From Mastigias papua (Eukaryota > Cnidaria > Scyphozoa > Rhizostomeae > Mastigiidae), in NCBI GenBank assembly GCA_964019165.1, contig OZ025271.1, positions 5,458,570 to 5,522,569 on the forward strand: DNA of 64,000 nucleotides. The letters are read 5' to 3'. Under the pieces are notes generated by a model. The model was not told the origin of the DNA and ran no database searches. It saw only the letters and a list, made by a program, of their open reading frames with translations. Numbering within the stretch: position 1 is the first letter of the stretch; every line of letters begins with the position of its first letter. Positions 1 through 12,799 of this stretch are shown piece by piece. The translations under genes and the position numbers were made by a program.

Positions 1-1304
1 AGAAAGTGAACAATATTGTCGACATTGAAAATTCAGAATATTGAATTGAGGATCAACCGCTAGGTGAACAAATTGTTGAATTGCCTGAAACTGTGCGCTG
101 CAACAAATGTGATGATGTGCTAGTTGATTGGAATTCTGTGATTTGAAACTGATAAGTATCTTATGTGATTTAAATGCTCACTGGTGTTTTAGTTGTGAGA
201 GAAGTAGGTCATATTAGCCCTAGCAATCCCTTGAAGTTACTGCAATACATGTTTATTGTGACGATGTTGTGAAACTGTATATTTGGCATATAGAGATGGC
301 ATACACTTAGGTTGAATATATTGAGAGTAAATTTCACTAGCAATAAGCTGTGTTACATAGGTGTGATTGCCTTCTCTATTGTGAACTCACCACATATTAT
401 TGAGCATCATTAGATCTTTAAGGAAATAGCTCCGAAGTTGAAAAGTCTTGAATCTATTCAAATCACATTCTGCCATGTCATCCCTGCAATAATTCATGTA
501 TGTGTAGTACTATACAATGCATACATATGTTTCAAATTGCAGTTGTACAGAAAAGGGAAGAGAACATGCAACAGAGGAGCCGCAGCGTGTGTATGTTATC
601 TTTCATCCTGTGTGAGATATACGATAATATTGTGGCGTGCAATTGAATCTACCTGACACTAGTATTGATGCATAAAGATTGTACAGTATAATGTTATATT
701 GTAGTCGTCTTAAAGGTAGCTGATACCAAATGCATTCCTCTCGTCCTATGAATAGTTACATGATTTATATGACAACACACAGTATCCAATTGTAGCATTG
801 ATGCAAAAAGGAAAGAAGCCAACAGAGAATGGAGGTAGCAACTGTATGTATTTGATTGTCTTCTTTGTAGTAGAGAGTAAATGCGTTTGTTCGATGCAAT
901 AGCTACACCTATCTTCTACTGCTGTACATATAATAGTGGTGTCATAGTTACCATGATAGTGTGCTTAAAAGCTGTATGATGTAGTCATGAATGAAGATTT
1001 GTAGTGTATAGCTAGGTTGATTATTGGTCTAATTGCGATGAGGTACACTGTTCATATGTGAAATATATCAAGCAGTAAACTTCAATCTCTTACAACAGGT
1101 AGTAAGGGAAGCTGGCAGTATAATTTAGTATTGGTAGCACATAACATAGCTGTATTGACTGAATGTGGCTGCCATTCATAGTTAGAAGGATGAGGCAAGG
1201 TGCTTACAGTAGCCCTTGTGGGATGTCTGGTTAGAGATTTATACTGGCAAATTGGCACAGTTGCAATAAGCAATTTGAAAATGTGTCGTTAGCAGTTGTA
1301 ATTT

Positions 1305-1693
1305 CGTTGTTGGAAAACGCAGCTTAATGATGAAATTCAGTACAAGAATCGCGACAAGAAGTAAAGACATTTTATTGTCTTTGTAGATGTATTTGACGTC
1401 AACAAATCATTCTAAATACGACATAACCGGTAGACCTAAGACCTAACAAGACATAATCAGTAAAATTTAAGACATAATCAAACGTTTCGACTCAATCATG
1501 AGCCATCATCAGTGAGACACTGAGTGCGTGACCTGATTCACGCCCCCATGGCTATATAAGGCCTTATTTTCGCTACTTTCATCCCTTCATTGATGATGGC
1601 TCATTTGTATTTAGAATGATTTGTTGACGTCAAATACATCTACAAAGACAATAAAATGTCTTTACTTCTTGTCGCGATTCTTGTACTGAATTT
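1305..1693 (-). mobile_element. 389-bp non-autonomous Penelope-like passenger with inverted arms (copy 1)
   Basis: The unit without insertion reads cagttgtaattt once. Here that 12-mer flanks both sides (1293-1304 and 1694-1705), so it is a target duplication. Inside are two 88-bp arms (1332-1419 and 1607-1694) that I compared base by base and found to be perfect reverse complements; the last arm base overlaps the duplication. A 27-bp one-sided tail (1305-1331) lies outside the left arm. The core (1420-1606) holds a hammerhead-like motif and a TATA-like string (ctatataagg). Inverted terminal repeats with a one-ended tail and variable target duplications are known traits of Penelope-like elements. 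No protein is encoded. A foldback DNA transposon is the alternative. Confidence 0.75.
1483..1512 (-). ncRNA. hammerhead-like ribozyme motif in passenger copy 1
   Basis: On the minus strand: CTGATGA, an extra T, stem GGCTC with GAGTC around a six-base loop, then GAAACG. This resembles the catalytic core of type I hammerhead ribozymes reported in Penelope-like elements. The extra base after CTGATGA and the lack of a convincing stem I are departures, so activity is doubtful. It may be only the conserved hairpin of the Penelope terminal repeat. A partial second copy (tgatgatggctcat, 1591-1604) sits on the plus strand before the right arm. Confidence 0.4.
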
Positions 1694-1732
1694 CAGTTGT
1701 AATTTGTATTGAAACCTCCGATGTTAGTAGAG

Positions 1733-3072
1733 AGAAAGTGAACAATATTGTCGACATTGAAAATTCAGAATATTGAATTGAGGATCAACCGCTAGTTGAA
1801 CAAATTGTTGAATTGCTTGAAACTGTGCGCTGCAACAAATGTGATGATGTGCTAGTTGATTGGAATTCTGTGATTTGAAACTGATGAGTATCTTATGTGA
1901 ATTAGATGCTCACTGGTGTTTAAGTTGTGAAAGAAGTAGGTCATATTAGCCCTAGTAATAGCTTGAAGTTACTGCAACACATGTTTATTGTGACAATGTT
2001 TTGAAACTTTATATCTGGCACGTAGAGATGGCATACACTTAGGATGAATATATTGAGAGTAAATTTCACTAGCAATAATCTGTGTTACTTAGGTGTGATT
2101 GCCTTCTCTAGTGTGAAATCACCACATATTATTGAGCATCATGAGATCTTTAAGGAAATAGCTCCGAAGTTGAACAGTCTTGAATCTATTCAAATCACAT
2201 TCTGTCATGTCATCGTCATGTCATCGTTGCAATAATGCATTTATGTGTATGACTATGCAATGCATATATATGTGTCATATTGTAATAGTACGGAAATGTG
2301 AAGAGGACATGCAAAGAGGAGCCGCAGCGTGTGTATGTTATCTGTCATCCTGTATGAGATATGCGATAATATTGTAGCTTGCAAATGAATCCACCTGACA
2401 CTAGTATTGATGCTTAAAGAATGTACAGTATAATGTTATATTGTAGTCGTCTTTAGGTAGCTGATACCAAATGTATTCCTCTCATCCTATGAATAGTTAC
2501 TTGATTCGTATGACAACACACAATATCCAATTGTAGCATTGATGGAGAAAGGAAAGAAGCCAACAGAGAATGGAGTTAGCACCTGTATGTATTTGTTTGT
2601 CTTCTTTGTAGTACAGAGTAAATTGGTTTGGTCGATGCAATAATTACACCTATCGTCTACTGCTGTACATATAATAGTGGTGTCATAGTTACCGTGATAG
2701 TGTGCTTAAAAGCTGTATGATGTAGTCATGAATGAAGATTTGTAGTGTATAGCTAGGTTGATTATTGGTCTAATTGCGATGAGGTACACTGTTCATATGT
2801 GAAATATATCAAGCAGTAAACTTCAATCTCTTACAACAGGTAGTAAGGGAAGCTGGCAGTATAATTTAGTACTGGTAGCACATAATATAGCTGTATTGAA
2901 TGGAGGTGGCTGCCATGCATAGTTAGAAGGATTAGGCAAGATGTTTACAGTAGCCCTTGTGGGATGTCTGGTTAGAGATTTATACTGGCAAATTGGCACA
3001 TTTGCAGTAAGCAATGTGAAAAGGTGTCGTTAGCAGTTGTAATTTGTATTGAAACCTCCGATGTTAGTAGAG
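1733..3072 (+). repeat. array unit 2, type B
   Basis: The 1,340-bp variant. It differs from A by extra sequence around atcgtcatgtc near 2,210 and by many shared substitutions. It directly follows a passenger-bearing unit. Confidence 0.9.
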
Positions 3073-4403
3073 AGAAAGTGAACAATATTGTCGACATTGA
3101 AAATTCAGAATATTGAATTGAGGATCAACCGCTAGGTGAACAAATTGTTGAATTGCCTGAAACTGTGCGCTGCAACAAATGTGATGATGTGCTAGTTGAT
3201 TGGAATTCTGTGATTTGAAACTGATAAGTATCTTATGTGATTTAAATGCTCACTGATGTTTTAGTTGTGAGAGAAGTAGGTCATATTAGCCCTAGCAATC
3301 CCTTGAAGTTACTGCAATACATGTTTATTGTGACGATGTTGTGAAACTGTATATTTGGCATATAGAGATGGCATACACTTAGGTTGAATATATTGAGAGT
3401 AAATTTCACTAGCAATAAGCTGTGTTACATAGGTGTGATTGCCTTCTCTATTGTGAACTCACCACATATTATTGAGCATCATTAGATCTTTAAGGAAATA
3501 GCTCCGAAGTTGAAAAGTCTTGAATCTATTCAAATCACATTCTGCCATGTCATCCCTGCAATAATTCATGTATGTGTAGTACTATACAATGCATACATAT
3601 GTTTCAAATTGCAGTTGTACAGAAAAGGGAAGAGAACATGCAACAGAGGAGCCGCAGCGTGTGTATGTTATCTTTCATCCTGTTTGAGATATACGATAAT
3701 ATTGTGGCGTGCAATTGAATCTACCTGACACTAGTATTGATGCATAAAGATTGTACAGTATAATGTTATATTGTAGTCGTCTTAAAGGTAGCTGATACCA
3801 AATGCATTCCTCTCGTCCTATGAATAGTTACTTGATTCATATGACAACACACAGTATCCAATTGTAGCATTGATGGAGAAAGGAAAGAAGCCAACAGAGA
3901 ATGGAGGTAGCAACTGTATGTATTTGGTTGCCTTCTTTGTAGTAGAGAGTAAATGCGTTTGTTCGATGCAATAGTTACACCTATCTTCTACTGCTGTACA
4001 TATAATAGTGGTGTCATAGTTACCGTGATAGTGTGCTTAAAAGCTGTATGATGTAGTCATGAATGAGGATTTGTAGTGTATAGCTAGGTTGATTATTGGT
4101 CTAATTGCGATGAGGTACACTGTTCATATGTGAAATGTATCAAGCAGTAAACTTCAATCTCTTACAACAGGTAGTAAGGGAAGCTGGCAGTATAATTTAG
4201 TATTGGTAGCACATAACATAGCTGTATTGACTGAATGTGGCTGCCATTCATAGTTAGAAGGATTAGGCAAGGTGCTTACAGTAGCCCTTGTGGGATGTCT
4301 GGTTAGAGATTTATACTGGCAAATTGGCACAGTTGCATTAAGCAATTTGAAAATGTGTCGTTAGCAGTTGTAATTTGTATTGAAACCTCCGATGTTAGTA
4401 GAG
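3073..4403 (+). repeat. array unit 3, type A
   Basis: 1,331 bp. Shares private variants with unit 7 (cactgatgttttag, tgaaatgtatcaagcag), suggesting that the pair derives from a multi-unit duplication. Confidence 0.9.
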
Positions 4404-5707
4404 AGAAAGTGAACAATATTGTCGACATTGAAAATTCAGAATATTGAATTGAGGATCAACCGCTAGGTGAACAAATTGTTGAATTGCCTGAAACTGTGCG
4501 CTGCAACAAATGTGATGATGTGCTAGTTGATTGGAATTCTGTGATTTGAACCTGATAAGTATCTTATGTGATTTAAATGCTCACTGGTGTGTTAGTTGTG
4601 AGAGAAGTAGGTCATATTAGCCCTAGCAATCCCTTGAAGTTACTGCAATACATGTTTATTGTGACGATGTTGTGAAACTGTATATTTGGCATATAGAGAT
4701 GGCATACACTTAGGTTGAATATATTGAGAGTAAATTTCACTAGCAATAAGCTGTGTTACATAGGTGTGATTGCCTTCTCTATTGTGAACTCACCACATAT
4801 TATTGAGCATCATTAGATCTTTAAGGAAATAGCTCCGAAGTTGAAAAGTCTTGAATCTATTCAAATCACATTCTGCCATGTCATCCCTGCAATAATTCAT
4901 GTATGTGTAGTACTATACAATGCATACATATGTTTCAAATTGCAGTTGTACAGAAAAGGGAGGAGAACATGCAACAGAGGAGCCGCAGCGTGTGTATGTT
5001 ATCTTTCATCCTGTGTGAGATATACGATAATATTGTGGCGTGCAATTGAATCTACCTGACACTAGTATTGATGCATAAAGATTGTACAGTATAATGTTAT
5101 ATTGTAGTCGTCTTAAAGGTAGCTGATACCAAATGCATTCCTCTCGTCCTATGAATAGTTACTTGATTCATATGACAACACACAGTATCCAATTGTAGCA
5201 TTGATGGAGAAAGGAAAGAAGCCAACAGAGAATGGAGGTAGCAACTGTATGTATTTGGTTGCCTTCTTTGTAGTAGAGAGTAAATGCGTTTGTTCGATGC
5301 AATAGTTACACCTATCTTCTATTGCTGTACATATAATAGTGGTGTCATAGTTACCGTGATAGTGTGCTTAAAAGCTGTATGATGTAGTCATGACTGAGGA
5401 TTTGTAGTGTATAGCTAGGTTGATTATTGGTCTAATTGCGATGAGGTACACTGTTCATATGTGAAATATATCTAGCAGTAAACTTCAATCTCTTACAACA
5501 GGTAGTAAGGGAAGCTGGCAGTATAATTTAGTATTGGTAGCACATAACATAGCTGTATTGACTGAATGTGGCTGCCATTCATAGTTAGAAGGATTAGGCA
5601 ATGTGCTTACAGTAGCCCTTGTGGGATGTCTGGTTAGAGATTTATACTGGCAAATTGGCACAGTTGCAATAAGCAATTTGAAAATGTGTCGTTAGCAGTT
5701 GTAATTT

Positions 5708-6096
5708 CGTTGTTGGAAAACGCAGCTTAATGATGAAATTCAGTACAAGAATCGCGACAAGAAGTAAAGACATTTTATTGTCTTTGTAGATGTATTTGAC
5801 GTCAACAAATCATTCTAAATACGACATAACCGGTAGACCTAAGACCTAACAAGACATAATCAGTAAAATTTAAGACATAATCAAACGTTTCGACTCAATC
5901 ATGAGCCATCATCAGTGAGACACTGAGTGCGTGACCTGATTCACGCCCCCATGGCTATATAAGGCCTTATTTTCGCTACTTTCATCCCTTCATTGATGAT
6001 GGCTCATTTGTATTTAGAATGATTTGTTGACGTCAAATACATCTACAAAGACAATAAAATGTCTTTACTTCTTGTCGCGATTCTTGTACTGAATTT
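5708..6096 (-). mobile_element. Penelope-like passenger (copy 2)
   Basis: Same insertion site within the monomer and the same flanking 12-bp duplication (5696-5707 and 6097-6108) as copy 1. The shared site means the three copies spread by array amplification, not by three independent insertions. Confidence 0.75.
5886..5915 (-). ncRNA. hammerhead-like motif in passenger copy 2
   Basis: Same motif as in copy 1, at the equivalent position. Confidence 0.4.
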
Positions 6097-6135
6097 CAGT
6101 TGTAATTTGTATTGAAACCTCCGATGTTAGTAGAG

Positions 6136-7475
6136 AGAAAGTGAACAATATTGTCGACATTGAAAATTCAGAATATTGAATTGAGGATCAACCGCTAGTT
6201 GAACAAATTGTTGAATTGCTTGAAACTGTGCGCTGCAACAAATGTGATGATGTGCTAGTTGATTGGAATTCTGTGATTTGACACTGATGAGTATCTTATG
6301 TGAATTAGATGCTCACTGGTGTTTAAGTTGTGAGAGAAGTAGGTCATATTAGCCCTAGTAATAGCTTGAAGTTACTGCAACACATGTTTATTGTGACAAT
6401 GTTTTGAAACTTTATATCTGGCACGTAGAGATGGCATACACTTAGGATGAATATATTGAGAGTAAATTTCACTAGCAATAATCTGTGTTACTTAGGTGTG
6501 ATTGCCTTCTCTAGTGTGAAATCACCACATATTATTGAGCATCATGAGATCTTTAAGGAAATAGCTCCGAAGTTGAACAGTCTTGAATCTATTCAAATCA
6601 CATTCTGTCATGTCATCGTCATGTCATCGTTGCAATAATGCATTTATGTGTATGACTATGCAATGCATATATATGTGTCATATTGTAATAGTACGGAAAT
6701 GTGAAGAGGACATGCAAAGAGGAGCCGCAGCGTGTGTATGTTATCTGTCATCCTGTATGAGATATGCGATAATATTGTAGCTTGCAAATGAATCCACCTG
6801 ACACTAGTATTGATGCTTAAAGAATGTACAGTATAATGTTATATTGTAGTCGTCTTTAGGTAGCTGATACCAAATGTATTCCTCTCATCCTATGAATAGT
6901 TACTTGATTCGTATGACAACACACAATATCCAATTGTAGCATTGATGGAGAAAGACAACAAGCCAACAGAGAATGGAGTTAGCACCTGTATGTATTTGTT
7001 TGTCTTCTTTGTAGTACAGAGTAAATTGGTTTGGTCGATGCAATAATTACACCTATCGTCTACTGCTGTACATATAATAGTGGTGTCATAGTTACCGTGA
7101 TAGTGTGCTTAAAAGCTGTATGATGTAGTCATGAATGAAGATTTGTAGTGTATAGCTAGGTTGATTATTGGTCTAATTGCGATGAGGTACACTGTTCATA
7201 TGTGAAATATATCAAGCAGTAAACTTCAATCTCTTACAACAGGTAGTAAGGGAAGCTGGCAGTATAATTTAGTACTGGTAGCACATAATATAGCTGTATT
7301 GAATGGAGGTGGCTGCCATGCATAGTTAGAAGGATTAGGCAAGATGTTTACAGTAGCCCTTGTGGGATGTCTGGTTAGAGATTTATACTGGCAAATTGGC
7401 ACATTTGCAGTAAGCAATGTGAAAAGGTGTCGTTAGCAGTTGTAATTTGTATTGAAACCTCCGATGTTAGTAGAG
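6136..7475 (+). repeat. array unit 5, type B
   Basis: 1,340 bp. Near-identical to units 2 and 12, and again directly after a passenger-bearing unit. Shares the gagaaagacaacaagcc variant with unit 12 but not unit 2. Confidence 0.9.
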
Positions 7476-8806
7476 AGAAAGTGAACAATATTGTCGACAT
7501 TGAAAATTCAGAATATTGAATTGAGGATCAACCGCTAGGTGAACAAATTGTTGAATTGCCTGAAACTGTGCGCTGCAACAAATGTGATGATGTGCTAGTT
7601 GATTGGAATTCTGTGATTTGAAACTGATAAGTATCTTATGTGATTTAAATGCTCACTGGTGTTTTAGTTGTGAGAGAAGTAGGTCATATTAGCCCTAGCA
7701 ATCCCTTGAAGTTACTGCAATACATGTTTATTGTGACGATGTTGTGAAACTGTATATTTGGCATATAGAGATGGCATACACTTAGGTTGAATATATTGAG
7801 AGTAAATTTCACTAGCAATAAGCTGTGTTACATAGGTGTGATTGCCTTCTCTATTGTGAACTCACCACATATTATTGAGCATCATTAGATCTTTAAGGAA
7901 ATAGCTCCGAAGTTGAAAAGTCTTGAATCTATTCAAATCACATTCTGCCATGTCATCCCTGCAATAATTCATGTATGTGTAGTACTATACAATGCATACA
8001 TATGTTTCAAATTGCAGTTGTACAGAAAAGGGAAGAGAACATGCAACAGAGGAGCCGCAGCGTGTGTATGTTATCTTTCATCCTGTTTGAGATATACGAT
8101 AATATTGTGGCGTGCAATTGAATCTACCTGACACTAGTATTGATGCATAAAGATTGTACAGTATAATGTTATATTGTAGTCGTCTTAAAGGTAGCTGATA
8201 CCAAATGCATTCCTCTCGTCCTATGAATAGTTACTTGATTCATATGACAACACACAATATCCAATTGTAGCATTGATGGAGAAAGGAAAGAAGCCAACAG
8301 AGAATGGAGGTAGCAACTGTATGTATTTGGTTGCCTTCTTTGTAGTAGAGAGTAAATGCGTTTGTTCGATGCAATAGTTACACCTATCTTCTACTGCTGT
8401 ACATATAATAGTGGTGTCATAGTTACCGTGATAGTGTGCTTAAAAGCTGTATGATGTAGTCATGAATGAGGATTTGTAGTGTATAGCTAGGTTGATTATT
8501 GGTCTAATTGCGATGAGGTACACTGTTCATATGTGAAATATATCAAGCAGTAAACTTCAATCTCTTACAACAGGTAGTAAGGGAAGCTGGCAGTATAATT
8601 TAGTATTGGTAGCACATAACATAGCTGTATTGACTGAATGTGGCTGCCATTCATAGTTAGAAGGATTAGGCAAGGTGCTTACAGTAGCCCTTGTGGGATG
8701 TCTGGTTAGAGATTTATACTGGCAAATTGGCACAGTTGCAATAAGCAATTTGAAAATGTGTCGTTAGCAGTTGTAATTTGTATTGAAACCTCCGATGTTA
8801 GTAGAG
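7476..8806 (+). repeat. array unit 6, type A
   Basis: 1,331 bp without passenger. Follows a B unit, as unit 3 does. Confidence 0.9.
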
Positions 8807-10137
8807 AGAAAGTGAACAATATTGTCGACATTGAAAATTCAGAATATTGAATTGAGGATCAACCGCTAGGTGAACAAATTGTTGAATTGCCTGAAACTGT
8901 GCGCTGCAACAAATGTGATGATGTGCTAGTTGATTGGAATTCTGTGATTTGAAACTGATAAGTATCTTATGTGATTTAAATGCTCACTGATGTTTTAGTT
9001 GTGAGAGAAGTAGGTCATATTAGCCCTAGCAATCCCTTGAAGTTACTGCAATACATGTTTATTGTGACGATGTTGTGAAACTGTATATTTGGCATATAGA
9101 GATGGCATACACTTAGGTTGAATATATTGAGAGTAAATTTCACTAGCAATAAGCTGTGTTACATAGGTGTGATTGCCTTCTCTATTGTGAACTCACCACA
9201 TATTATTGAGCATCATTAGATCTTTAAGGAAATAGCTCCGAAGTTGAAAAGTCTTGAATCTATTCAAATCACATTCTGCCATGTCATCCCTGCAATAATT
9301 CATGTATGTGTAGTACTATACAATGCATACATATGTTTCAAATTGCAGTTGTACAGAAAAGGGAAGAGAACATGCAACAGAGGAGCCGCAGCGTGTGTAT
9401 GTTATCTTTCATCCTGTTTGAGATATACGATAATATTGTGGCGTGCAATTGAATCTACCTGACACTAGTATTGATGCATAAAGATTGTACAGTATAATGT
9501 TATATTGTAGTCGTCTTAAAGGTAGCTGATACCAACTGCATTCCTCTCGTCCTATGAATAGTTACTTGATTCATATGACAACACACAGTATCCAATTGTA
9601 GCATTGATGGAGAAAGGAAAGAAGCCAACAGAGAATGGAGGTAGCAACTGTATGTATTTGGTTGCCTTCTTTGTAGTAGAGAGTAAATGCGTTTGTTCGA
9701 TGCAATAGTTACACCTATCTTCTACTGCTGTACATATAATAGTGGTGTCATAGTTACCGTGATAGTGTGCTTAAAAGCTGTATGATGTAGTCATGAATGA
9801 GGATTTGTAGTGTATAGCTAGGTTGATTATTGGTCTAATTGCGATGAGGTACACTGTTCATATGTGAAATGTATCAAGCAGTAAACTTCAATCTCTTACA
9901 ACAGGTAGTAAGGGAAGCTGGCAGTATAATTTAGTATTGGTAGCACATAACATAGCTGTATTGACTGAATGTGGCTGCCATTCATAGTTAGAAGGATTAG
10001 GCAAGGTGCTTACAGTAGCCCTTGTGGGATGTCTGGTTAGAGATTTATACTGGCAAATTGGCACAGTTGCATTAAGCAATTTGAAAATGTGTCGTTAGCA
10101 GTTGTAATTTGTATTGAAACCTCCGATGTTAGTAGAG
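8807..10137 (+). repeat. array unit 7, type A
   Basis: 1,331 bp. Near-duplicate of unit 3. Confidence 0.9.
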
Positions 10138-11468
10138 AGAAAGTGAACAATATTGTCGACATTGAAAATTCAGAATATTGAATTGAGGATCAACCGCTAG
10201 GTGAACAAATTGTTGAATTGCCTGAAACTGTGCGCTGCAACAAATGTGATGATGTGCTAGTTGATTGGAATTCTGTGATTTGAACCTGATAAGTATCTTA
10301 TGTGATTTAAATGCTCACTGGTGTGTTAGTTGTGAGAGAAGTAGGTCATATTAGCCCTAGCAATCCCTTGAAGTTACTGCAATACATGTTTATTGTGACG
10401 ATGTTGTGAAACTGTATATTTGGCATATAGAGATGGCATACACTTAGGTTGAATATATTGAGAGTAAATTTCACTAGCAATAAGCTGTGTTACATAGGTG
10501 TGATTGCCTTCTCTATTGTGAACTCACCACATATTATTGAGCATCATTAGATCTTTAAGGAAATAGCTCCGAAGTTGAAAAGTCTTGAATCTATTCAAAT
10601 CACATTCTGCCATGTCATCCCTGCAATAATTCATGTATGTGTAGTACTATACAATGCATACATATGTTTCAAATTGCAGTTGTACAGAAAAGGGAAGAGA
10701 ACATGCAACAGAGGAGCCGCAGCGTGTGTATGTTATCTTTCATCCTGTGTGAGATATACGATAATATTGTGGCGTGCAATTGAATCTACCTGACACTAGT
10801 ATTGATGCATAAAGATTGTACAGTATAATGTTATATTGTAGTCGTCTTAAAGGTAGCTGATACCAAATGCATTCCTCTCGTCCTATGAATAGTTACTTGA
10901 TTCATATGACAACACACAGTATCCAATTGTAGCATTGATGGAGAAAGGAAAGAAGCCAACAGAGAATGGAGGTAGCAACTGTATGTATTTGGTTGCCTTC
11001 TTTGTAGTAGAGAGTAAATGCGTTTGTTCGATGCAATAGTTACACCTATCTTCTATTGCTGTACATATAATAGTGGTGTCATAGTTACCGTGATAGTGTG
11101 CTTAAAAGCTGTATGATGTAGTCATGACTGAGGATTTGTAGTGTATAGCTAGGTTGATTATTGGTCTAATTGCGATGAGGTACACTGTTCATATGTGAAA
11201 TATATCTAGCAGTAAACTTCAATCTCTTACAACAGGTAGTAAGGGAAGCTGGCAGTATAATTTAGTATTGGTAGCACATAACATAGCTGTATTGACTGAA
11301 TGTGGCTGGCATTCATAGTTAGAAGGATTAGGCAATGTGCTTACAGTAGCCCTTGTGGGATGTCTGGTTAGAGATTTATACTGGCAAATTGGCACAGTTG
11401 CAATAAGCAATTTGAAGATGTGTCGTTAGCAGTTGTAATCTGTATTGAAACCTCCGATGTTAGTAGAG
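10138..11468 (+). repeat. array unit 8, type A
   Basis: 1,331 bp. Near-duplicate of unit 4 over its first ~1.15 kb, but it lacks the passenger and ends like units 9 and 10 (gctggcattcatag, gtaatctgtatt). Confidence 0.9.
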
Positions 11469-12799
11469 AGAAAGTGAACAATATTGTCGACATTGAAAAT
11501 TCAGAATATTGAATTGAGGATCAACCGCTAGGTGAACAAATTGTTGAATTGCCTGAAACTGTGCGCTGCAACAAATGTGATGATGTGCTAGTTGATTGGA
11601 ATTCTGTGATTTGAAACTGATAAGTATCTTATGTGATTTAAATGCTCACTGGTGTTTTAGTTGTGAGAGAAGTAGGTCATATTAGCCCTAGCAATCCCTT
11701 GAAGTTACTGCAATACATGTTTATTGTGACGATGTTGTGAAACTGTATATTTGGCATATAGAGATGGCATACACTTAGGTTGAATATATTGAGAGTAAAT
11801 TTCACTAGCAATAAGCTGTGTTACATAGGTGTGATTGCCTTCTCTATTGTGAACTCACCACATATTATTGAGCATCATTAGATCTTTAAGGAAATAGCTC
11901 CGAAGTTGAAAAGTCTTGAATCTATTCAAATCACATTCTGCCATGTCATCCCTGCAATAATTCATGTATGTGTAGTACTATACAATGCATACATATGTTT
12001 CAAATTGCAGTTGTACAGAAAAGGGAAGAGAACATGCAACAGAGGAGCCGCAGCGTGTGTATGTTATCTTTCATCCTGTGTGAGATATACGATAATATTG
12101 TGGCGTGCAATTGAATCTACCTGACACTAGTATTGATGCATAAAGATTGTACAGTATAATGTTATATTGTAGTCGTCTTAAAGGTAGCTGATACCAAATG
12201 CATTCCTCTCGTCCTATGAATAGTTACTTGATTCATATGACAACACACAGTATCCAATTGTAGCATTGATGGAGAAAGGAAAGAAGCCAACAGAGAATGG
12301 AGGTAGCAACTGTATGTATTTGGTTGCCTTCTTTGTAGTAGAGAGTAAATGCGTTTGTTCGATGCAATAGTTACACCTATCTTCTATTGCTGTACATATA
12401 ATAGTGGTGTCATAGTTACCGTGATAGTGTGCTTAAAAGCTGTATGATGTAGTCATGACTGAGGATTTGTAGTGTATAGCTAGGTTGATTATTGGTCTAA
12501 TTGCGATGAGGTACACTGTTCATATGTGAAATATATCTAGCAGTAAACTTCAATCTCTTACAACAGGTAGTAAGGGAAGCTGGCAGTATAATTTAGTATT
12601 GGTAGCACATAACATAGCTGTATTGACTGAATGTGGCTGGCATTCATAGTTAGAAGGATTAGGCAATGTGCTTACAGTAGCCCTTGTGGGATGTCTGGTT
12701 AGAGATTTATACTGGCAAATTGGCACAGTTGCAATAAGCAATTTGAAGATGTGTCGTTAGCAGTTGTAATCTGTATTGAAACCTCCGATGTTAGTAGAG
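11469..12799 (+). repeat. array unit 9, type A
   Basis: 1,331 bp. Very close to unit 10, pointing to a recent single-unit duplication. Confidence 0.9.

Larger units (their letters stand above)
1..1732 (+). repeat. array unit 1, type A with passenger
   Basis: Full A monomer carrying the 401-bp insertion (389-bp element plus duplicated 12-bp target). Its distal half is nearly identical to unit 11, with shared variants such as acatgatttatatg and ggatgaggcaagg. Confidence 0.9.
4404..6135 (+). repeat. array unit 4, type A with passenger, mosaic
   Basis: Most of the unit resembles unit 8 (gatttgaacctgataag, ctggtgtgttag, tctattgctg). Its last part carries the passenger, as in units 1 and 11, so it looks recombinant. 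Confidence 0.9.

Noticed and set aside
438..656. 72-residue plus-strand frame repeated in every type A unit
   Set aside because: It opens with TTG, has no recognisable domain, and recurs only because the DNA repeats. Type B units break it. Not called as a gene.
1082..1273. 63-residue minus-strand frame conserved in all full units
   Set aside because: Conservation is explained by array homogenisation. No domain and no promoter or splice evidence; variants change residues freely (for example His/Asn, Trp/Cys).
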